Shown here in pieces: positions 57,573 through 64,000 of a stretch of 64,000 nt of DNA. The notes beneath the pieces are model-generated. The model saw only the letters and a list, made by a program, of their open reading frames with translations. It was not told the origin of the DNA and did not search any database. The stretch comes from Nakazawaea peltata (lineage: Eukaryota > Ascomycota > Pichiomycetes > Alaninales > Pachysolenaceae). Both the position numbers and the translations under genes were made by a program. The stretch spans positions 317,249 through 381,248 of the forward strand of contig BCGQ01000004.1 in the NCBI GenBank assembly GCA_001599355.1, read 5' to 3'. Every line of letters begins with the position of its first letter. Within the stretch, counting starts at the first letter, position 1.

Positions 57573-58830
57573 ATTGGGTCAGATCGATGCGTTGATCCAA
57601 TAGGTGCACACGTTGAGGGGCGTCAAGGGCAGTTGAGACGTGTAGTTCGATGATAAAGCGCGTCGGGATCGATTTTCTCACTCCAGACGTGTATAATGAC
57701 AGCGTGATCCTTGTATCCAGTCGAGTAATGGTAACAGCGATCCAGTGGTATTTAAATGAATGGTCCTTTTGAGCCGGTAAAAAATCCAGTGCGTTTTTTT
57801 GTTTCTTTTTTTCCAGCGTCTATTTAAAGGTGAGACAACAATAAACAGGGGTCGAGAAGGTGATGGATTAGGGGCTATGAGATGAAATTTTGATTTCAAA
57901 TGAAGGAATGACGAGGTAATGAAGAGGGAATGGAGAGGGTGGATAATTGGAGAAAGTTGAAGCTGAAAATAAACAACTAAGCGAGGCTTTCTTGATGCTT
58001 GGAAGTGCTGCAATGGAGCGAAAAATAAACAGTTCTGGGCAGAGTGCTCTTTTTTGCTCGTGCTGGTGGACTAGTGGAGATTGAGGTTTGCGCAGAAATA
58101 ATATGGGGGGCTGAGTTAGGGGTGATACGGGGGGAGGGTGGGGTGAGAGAGGGAATAGGGGAGAAGGACAAGAGATGGCTTTGGAATTTGTTTGGAGGTG
58201 GTTCTGCAGTTGGAGATTAGTTTATTCTGGAGTTGTTTGTGTTAGCTCTACAGTTACTGCTGGTGTTAGTACTAAACCGTTCACTTGAATATTATACCAA
58301 AACGGAAATATCCAAATAAACTTCCCGATCTGGAACTTCTCTTAACCTCACCGCACTCACTTGCCGAGACATCTCAAAGTAGCGAGAAGTGTACTGGATG
58401 CAGAAATTTCATTTACAGCCAATTTTACGAACTATTAGGTCATTTTAGTACGTGTATCTACGAATAGTATATTTTGGGGTAGCATGACCATAAACATGTT
58501 CTAATTCATTGAAGTCACACGAAACATTACTAAATTTTGTTATTACAATAGAAATTTTAAATTGTGTAAGGACCAACAACTGAGTGTAGATCCTGTAAGA
58601 TACCCCTTAGAGCACCCCCCTAGAGCACACCCCCCACGTATACCCTCAACGTATACCCCCAAAGCATACTAGTAGATCCTTCTATTATCACCTACACTCT
58701 AAGCCCAAAACGCGTAAAACCTTTATTGATTAAGAAAAATAAACAAAAAAACAATCCCTATTAGATATCCTATTTAGATAAATAGCTAATCATAGAGAGA
58801 GTAAAAAAAGAAAAAAGATATAGGGGGTAT
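57573..58830. other. Intergenic, 1.26 kb
   Basis: This is the promoter of the CAF120/SKG3 homologue and the 3' side of the His-rich gene. It has purine-rich runs (58110-58170) and a C-run cluster at 58601-58670. No gene is seen; small open frames here look random. Confidence 0.5.
58601..58670 (-). repeat. C-run cluster with repeated words (G-rich on minus strand)
   Basis: Five runs of 3-6 C (58603, 58615, 58630, 58643, 58656) are separated by repeated words TAGAGCAC and ACGTATACCC. The minus strand could form a long-looped G-quadruplex; alternatively it is a degenerate tandem repeat. Confidence 0.6.
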
Positions 58831-59808
58831 TTAGATCTCCTTTGGCTCTTCGGCCTCCTCTGTATCAGAAGACTCACTAGCACTTAAAAGTTCACAGTAA
58901 CCTTCAGAGTCTAACTCATCATCTTCACGGTAGACATTTGTAGGAGGGGCACCACGAGGCATGAAAGATTCATCCTGGAAAGCAAATGGCAGACGACTAC
59001 GCATATAACGGTGTCTAGCTTCAAGATGTTTCTTGAACCATTTGTTAGCTTTCTTCTCGAAATCGGAATCAACACTGCTTTGATCGTCTTTCTCTTCTTT
59101 CTCCTCACCACTATGCTCAGAGGCTGAGTCTTCGAATGGGAAGAAATGTGGTGGAGGATGAGGTGGACGACCACCGAAACCTCTGCCTCTACCATGTCTT
59201 GCATGTTCAGGAAATCCACCACGATGAGGTGGGAATCCCATAGGGTGGCCAGGGAATCCCATTGGATGGCCAGGGAATCCTCTAGCAGAGCGACATCTAC
59301 CACCAAAACCAAAAGGACCACCTTCACGAGGATCAAACCCGTGGTGATGGAAACCTCTTGGAGAATGAGGTCTACCCTCGAACTCCATTGGTGGAGGTCC
59401 TCTTTCGTCAAAATCAAAGGGAGGCGGTGGACCCATAGGAGGGAATCCCATAGGGTGTGGTCCATGGCCCATCATTCCAAACATATGACCATGTCTGTGG
59501 CCATGCATCTCGAATGGGTGAGGAGGTGGTGGGAAAGGAGGGCGACCGAAGTGTTCGTGCTCCTCGCGGGGAAATCTCGGATGAGCACGGCCATGACGAC
59601 CTTCACCTCTGCGGTGACGACAGCCACAAGATTTTTGTTTGCGATCACCTTTTGAGGTTCCTGCTTCCTCGGCATTCTTCTCATCTCTCAGAGCGTCAGA
59701 AGAGCCAGTGGCTCTTCTCTTGAGCAATGTTGCCTTAGCATCGCGTAATAACTGACGAATCTGCTCATCAGAGAGATCGTCAAAATTGATAATTTTCTCG
59801 GTATTCAT
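58831..59808 (-). CDS. His/Pro/Gly-rich protein of unknown function
   Basis: A 325-residue protein with a short helical N-terminus (DEQIRQLLRDAKATLLKRR, about 14-32). A Cys/His/Arg patch (KSCGCRHRRGEGRHGRAH, 58-75) is followed by a 130-residue region rich in His, Pro, Gly, Met and Phe, with repeats of GFPGHPM type (about 180-200), then an acidic, helical C-terminus (KKANKWFKKHLEARHRYMRSRLPFAF; final DTEEAEEPKEI). I recognise no family. The many His-x-Met/His-x-His spacings could bind copper, nickel or zinc; that is speculation from composition. The ATG at 59808 and uninterrupted frame support a real gene. It may be lineage-specific. Confidence 0.7.
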   Translation of the reverse strand: MNTEKIINFDDLSDEQIRQLLRDAKATLLKRRATGSSDALRDEKNAEEAGTSKGDRKQKSCGCRHRRGEGRHGRAHPRFPREEHEHFGRPPFPPPPHPFEMHGHRHGHMFGMMGHGPHPMGFPPMGPPPPFDFDERGPPPMEFEGRPHSPRGFHHHGFDPREGGPFGFGGRCRSARGFPGHPMGFPGHPMGFPPHRGGFPEHARHGRGRGFGGRPPHPPPHFFPFEDSASEHSGEEKEEKDDQSSVDSDFEKKANKWFKKHLEARHRYMRSRLPFAFQDESFMPRGAPPTNVYREDDELDSEGYCELLSASESSDTEEAEEPKEI

Positions 59809-60491
59809 AGTGTAAATTAATTTGTGATTAATTCTTGTTATGTGATAAATTCACTCGGCAAGTGTCTCGGGATTCGACCTTCCTTTTATATCATTCGAGA
59901 TAGTGTATCTAATAATTTAAAAAGCCTAATTTTAGCAGTACTTCTAACTTCACGGGCTTCAAATTCGGCAAATGAAATCTCAAAAAAATTTTCCCCTAAC
60001 AACGTGAAATTGATTTTCGGAGGCTTAGTCTCTCAAACACCAGCTTTTGTGTGACCTATTGTGCGCATTTCCCGTTAGAGTGCATTTACGCTTCGGCATT
60101 TCCTATTCGGGAACATTAGAGTGCTCAAAGCCCACCGGGGGCGAATCTAAATAGGAAATCAGAAGTGTCATTTGTACGATAGGTTGCATTATTTCTATTA
60201 TTCTTAATGTTGCTGTCGAGTGTCAAGCGAGAATTCAATATACTTTTCATATTTCAAATGCCGGAACAATATATGAACGAAAACGAAATGCATGAACAGG
60301 TAGATCTTTGGACTACAAATTACTATCAAAATTAATGTACAAATTATCCTAAATATAGACCAGTTCACATGAATGCGAACCTTCGCAAAAGATGCAAGTT
60401 AAATAAAACAAATAGAAGCTTCTAGCAAAATTACAAAATATCTCATAACAACAAAAACAACACGGTAAATGAAACTCCTGAACAATTTCGC
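59809..60491. other. Intergenic, 683 bp
   Basis: Between the start of the His-rich gene and the 3' end of the permease. It holds a perfect 10-bp inverted repeat (60098-60107 with 60150-60159). No gene is seen. Confidence 0.5.
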
Positions 60492-62138
60492 TTAAGCGAC
60501 GGCATTCCAAAACTTCTCCCAAAGGTTCTTAGGTTCAGTGGCCTCCCAGACGATGCTATCGAGTTCTCTTCTTCCAGTGTCAATGTCAATGTCATCGACA
60601 GACAAGAACAAAGGACCTCTGTAGTAGATTTGGAAACCAATCCACAGAACGAAGAATAATATCAAAGAAATGTAGTAAACGAAGAAGTCGTTAGCGTTGA
60701 AGGCGAAGAAAACTTCATAACCTTGAATGAAAGTAATGAGAATGATAAAGAATACAGCGTAGTAAGCTCCGTAAGGGAAGAACTTCAGCTTGAAGGGTAA
60801 GTCATCTCTTGACATACCTCTGCTCTTCAAGACTTGGACAAATCTAATATGACAGATCAAGATGAAGGCCCAGGCAATCAACCCAGCAACAGCAGTAATG
60901 TTAACCAACCAGTTGAAAACAGTATTTCCACCGTCAGACAAAACCATGAAGGCCAACAAACCAAAGAGAGAGGTGAAGATGACAGCGAAGATTGGAACAC
61001 CTCTCTTGGTGGTTCTCTTGAAGAACTTTGGAGCAACACCACTCTCAGCCAACAGGTAGACGGTACGGGAACCGATATAAATATTAGAGTTACCCAGAGA
61101 AATGATAGTACACAAAATGACAGCGTTGAAGATATCTGGCAAAACCTTGGTACCGGAGTTCTCAATGGCAATTAAGAATGGAGAAGAAGAGATGTAAGAA
61201 GTATCGGAGGACAAAGCTGGGTCATTGTAAGGGACCAACAAACCGATGAAGAACAAAGATCCAATGTAGAATAAGGCGATTCTGATGATAACCTTGTTGA
61301 CAGCTTTTGGAACAGACTTTCTTGGGTTCAGAGTTTCACCAGCAGTAACACCGACTAATTCACAACCTTGGTAAGTGAAAGCAGCACTAATCAAAGAACT
61401 AACAAAACCTAAGAATCTATCAGTGTTGACTTCGGAGACCAAACCGGCACCAGTAACGACACCTGGATTTCTCCAGTATCTGAAACCAACAGGACCAGTG
61501 ACACCAGCACCACAGACCATACATAAAGCATAGATAATGAAACCAGTGATGGCAATAACCTTGATACTGGCGACCCAGAATTCCAATTCACCGTAGAACT
61601 TGACTGGGAAGAAGTTAGCCAGAGTCAAGATAACGTAGAAAATACCGATCCAAGCACCCAATGGAACAGCATCAGTCCAATATTGGATGATTTGACCAAC
61701 AACAGACAATTCAATCAGGAAAGTGATGAACCAACTGAACAGATATAACCAACCGTTGGCAGCACCTAAAGCAGGACTCAAGAATCTAGTAGCAAATTGA
61801 GCAAAAGAACCAGTAATTGGCAAGAAAGTAGCCATCTCAGCCAAAGACTGAGTCAAAAAGTAAACCAAAGAACCAAGGAATAAGAACAGAACCAAAGCAG
61901 TGACAGGACCATAAGACAATGGAGTAGCAATGGAGATGAAAAGACCAGTACCAATGGTACCACCCAACAGGATCATCGAAACCTGTCTTGGTTTCAATTC
62001 TCTTTTAACTTCAGCATATTTGACCTCTCCAACGTTACTGTCATGGTATTCATTGGAAGAATTGTCGTTAGGAATTTCACTGTACTTGTCGTGTTCCTTA
62101 GATTTACCTCCATAGGAGTTCATTTCAACGTCACTCAT
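60492..62138 (-). CDS. Basic amino-acid permease (CAN1/LYP1/ALP1 type)
   Basis: A 548-residue yeast amino-acid transporter with 12 membrane segments. The start of segment 1 reads [15 protein letters not shown], the substrate-site GTIGTGLF. Other landmarks are [76 protein letters not shown] in pieces, and the C-terminal [19 protein letters not shown], which matches Can1/Alp1/Lyp1. It carries H+-coupled arginine or lysine at the plasma membrane; which one cannot be told. The N-terminal tail has lysines for ubiquitination. Highly biased codons and almost no CTG suggest strong expression. Confidence 0.95.
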   Translation of the reverse strand: MSDVEMNSYGGKSKEHDKYSEIPNDNSSNEYHDSNVGEVKYAEVKRELKPRQVSMILLGGTIGTGLFISIATPLSYGPVTALVLFLFLGSLVYFLTQSLAEMATFLPITGSFAQFATRFLSPALGAANGWLYLFSWFITFLIELSVVGQIIQYWTDAVPLGAWIGIFYVILTLANFFPVKFYGELEFWVASIKVIAITGFIIYALCMVCGAGVTGPVGFRYWRNPGVVTGAGLVSEVNTDRFLGFVSSLISAAFTYQGCELVGVTAGETLNPRKSVPKAVNKVIIRIALFYIGSLFFIGLLVPYNDPALSSDTSYISSSPFLIAIENSGTKVLPDIFNAVILCTIISLGNSNIYIGSRTVYLLAESGVAPKFFKRTTKRGVPIFAVIFTSLFGLLAFMVLSDGGNTVFNWLVNITAVAGLIAWAFILICHIRFVQVLKSRGMSRDDLPFKLKFFPYGAYYAVFFIILITFIQGYEVFFAFNANDFFVYYISLILFFVLWIGFQIYYRGPLFLSVDDIDIDTGRRELDSIVWEATEPKNLWEKFWNAVA

Positions 62139-63556
62139 GTCTTAATCAGCTATTGGTGTCAATTAAAATCTACAAGAGGACAATTTACTGATTATATATA
62201 TTGCATTGAAAAATTTTAACCTGAAGCTGTGACTTGTGACTTGTGACTTGTGACTGATAACAAAAGTGCTCAAAACCGAAATATGCAACCGCTAACATAG
62301 CTAGTGGGGGGCTCATTGGCAAAAATTTTCGTGGTCGTTTCTTTTTTTTTAATAATACTCCAGGGGGAGGGGATGAGGTGGGATGGAGGAGGTCATTTGA
62401 CAGAGGAGGAGATAGTTTTGGTGATCGTAAGCGATTACAAGTTGATCTGAGACTATGCCTTTATCTAGATACCGATAACGTGTGTCCTTTAACGGAAGGA
62501 TGTACTGATATCTCTACCAGTTGAAGTTAGTGGAAAGAATTGAGGACGCTCCAAAGTGCAAAAAAAAGCACTGTGACTGTCAGCTGAGTGTACGGAATTC
62601 GAGCCAAAGTGAAGGGAAAAACTTTACATTTCTTTTGTGAGCGATGAGGCATCAAAAAAGGAGCAGGGACTTTTGAAAAGAAACGCGCGGAATTAAAGAA
62701 GAAGGAGATAGAGAGGTACCATAAGGGGGAGCTATGGGTGGAGACAAGGGGATAAGTGAGGAGGTTTTGAGATGATTTGATTGAGGTGATTCTGGTGATC
62801 TCATTGATCATATTCACCTCCACTTCTTGTTCAGTGACCCCGGTTAAACTCCTCCTCGGCTCCTTCCCTCGTCTCTCGCTTCCTCTTCCCTTTAAATCTA
62901 AACTGTACTATTTCTGCGCATTCTTTGCTGCTTTCACTTTTCTTTTTTTTCTTTTCTGTGCAGTACGGCGAAGGACTGAGAGGCATTCTAAGGAAACCCC
63001 CGAAGGCTGTTGGAGCTAAGAGATCTTAAGCTTCGATCTCAGCGTGACCGTATACTGATTCGAGCATGATATTGGAGCTGGATCTGGTCATCGGTTACCG
63101 TTGGGAAAAAGAAGTAAATAGATTGTAAAATAAATTGTAAAATGCTATAGTTATTTATTTAGTTTTCATTATTTGCTTTGTACATATTATTATGTTCCTC
63201 CATCTGATCTCGCTTAGACTCTCCTGACTATACAATATCACCGGAATCACAATTCTTAGATCATTACCCCTCTTATCGTCCCCTCCTGCACCCCGGCTAC
63301 TTGATAGTCTATCTTATTCTCGATAGTCGCCAGTGGATTATCTTAGCGGAAGAGATGCTCGCTATGACTCAACTTTAACAGACATTTTTCAGCTGCGTGA
63401 ACTTTTGAGGATTTTTTAAATAAAGGCTGAAGGGGGGTTTTCTGGGGTTAAACACCGAGTGTATCAGGTGCCAATCATGTTTGTGATGCGTCAAGATAAA
63501 GCGAGGCCGACCGGGCCTGTATTTCGGCGAAATTTCGGGGATCAATTGCGTTTTTT
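62139..63556. other. Intergenic, 1.4 kb
   Basis: The promoter of the permease (with a 7-bp tandem repeat at 62228-62255 followed by GATAA) and the 3' side of the membrane protein gene. Pyrimidine tracts occur at 62938-62960. No gene is seen. Confidence 0.5.
62228..62255. repeat. 7-bp tandem repeat (TGTGACT x4)
   Basis: Four exact copies of TGTGACT lie 90 bp upstream of the permease ATG. Each unit contains TGACT, most of the Gcn4 half-site, and a GATAA follows the array directly. Confidence 0.75.
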
Positions 63557-64000
63557 TTAGATCTCCACAGTTAATTTACTAATTGGGGGCGTCACATTAC
63601 TTGTATTATCCCCCTTCTTGTACCGAGAACTAAGCACCAAATTACGTAATGGCTGAATTTCCGCAATTTTGGAAAAATATAGACTTCCACGTTGACTTCT
63701 CGTATCATTCTTATCTTTAATGTCCGGAGTTGTTATACGAAGCCCCGGTGAAGGTTTCAACTGCAAGCGAGGCTCATTCAAGGGCCCGGTTGGAGATGCC
63801 ATATAATTCACAATATCAGGATCGACGGTCATGTAGTCTGCTCCCTTAGTATCATCCATATTCTCCATGAAACTGGAGTCATGTAATTTGAAATTTCGTG
63901 CATATGAATGATACTCCATCTTTTTGGCATTGACTTTCTTGCGGTGACAAATCCAAACCAGAAATACAAGTAACAGCAGGAGAATAACACCCAGACTGAT
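63557..64000 (-). CDS. Single-pass membrane protein, C-terminal part
   Basis: The frame is open from the right window edge to a stop at 63557, 147 residues. The first residues form a membrane segment (CTG read as Ala) of small and branched residues, about residues 1-18 visible, followed by a basic stop-transfer cluster CHRKKVNAKK. A cytosolic tail of about 120 residues follows, with KxHDSSFMENMDD, DYMTVDPDIVNYMASP, SPGLRITTP and SSRYKKGD segments. The architecture fits cell-surface sensors or polarity proteins with one membrane span (Skg6/Tos2, Axl2, Prm5 or Wsc-like); I cannot decide which. The N-terminal extracellular part lies outside the window. The ATG at 63919 is internal, not the start. 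Confidence 0.75.
   Translation of the reverse strand: MSLGVILLLLLVFLVWICHRKKVNAKKMEYHSYARNFKLHDSSFMENMDDTKGADYMTVDPDIVNYMASPTGPLNEPRLQLKPSPGLRITTPDIKDKNDTRSQRGSLYFSKIAEIQPLRNLVLSSRYKKGDNTSNVTPPISKLTVEI

Overview
This window is a chromosome segment from a budding yeast (Saccharomycotina). Genes are compact, mostly intronless and on both strands; the few introns carry GTAAGT or GTACGT donors and TACTAAC branch points. The most informative feature is the genetic code. At many positions where homologues have an invariant alanine, this DNA has CTG (QCR7, KRR1, SAM synthetase, CAB1, NBP2, ERG6, DDC2). CTG is therefore probably read as alanine (translation table 26), as known from Pachysolen tannophilus and its relatives. 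A standard translation prints leucine at these sites. All homology, gene-order and S. cerevisiae systematic-name statements are from memory.

Layout. 1-762: 5' part of a serine-rich gene running off the left edge. 2.5-13.2 kb: a compact block with QCR7, CWC15, NBP2, ACL4, GIR2, ENT5, tRNA-Phe, two tandem Ap4A phosphorylases, CAB1 and KRE28; it interleaves what are two chromosome IV neighbourhoods in S. cerevisiae (YDR15x-16x and YDR529-532). 13.4-18.6 kb: a possible PEX11-like gene, tRNA-Glu, the kinetochore gene MCM21, ERG6, tRNA-Leu, an N-terminal relic of BET2, and a GRE2-like reductase. 19.4-39.4 kb: the YCL057-063 neighbourhood (PRD1, MIC10, MRC1, VAC17, ADF1, KRR1) followed by PRM1. It is interrupted between PRD1 and MIC10 by a low-complexity gene, a 3.6-kb gene desert and an MFS permease. 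39.7-57.6 kb: a small two-exon zinc-binding protein, a tubby/LURP-like gene, EMG1, DDC2, RPL37, TOS4, SAM synthetase, a PSP1 homologue, an NCS1 permease and a CAF120/SKG3 homologue, matching the pre-duplication YLR177-187 / YNL278-279 order. 57.6-64 kb: a His/Pro-rich protein, a basic amino-acid permease and the tail of a single-pass membrane protein.

Functional themes are ribosome biogenesis and translation (ACL4, KRR1, ADF1, EMG1, RPL37, GIR2), several with RRPE/PAC-like promoter motifs; the replication checkpoint (MRC1, DDC2, TOS4), two with MCB/SCB-like sites; the kinetochore (KRE28, MCM21); and membrane transport. I see no CRISPR array, no intact mobile element and no recognisable retroelement. 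The least explained parts are the desert at 23.4-26.9 kb, a candidate regional centromere on weak evidence, and the BET2 relic beside tRNA-Leu.
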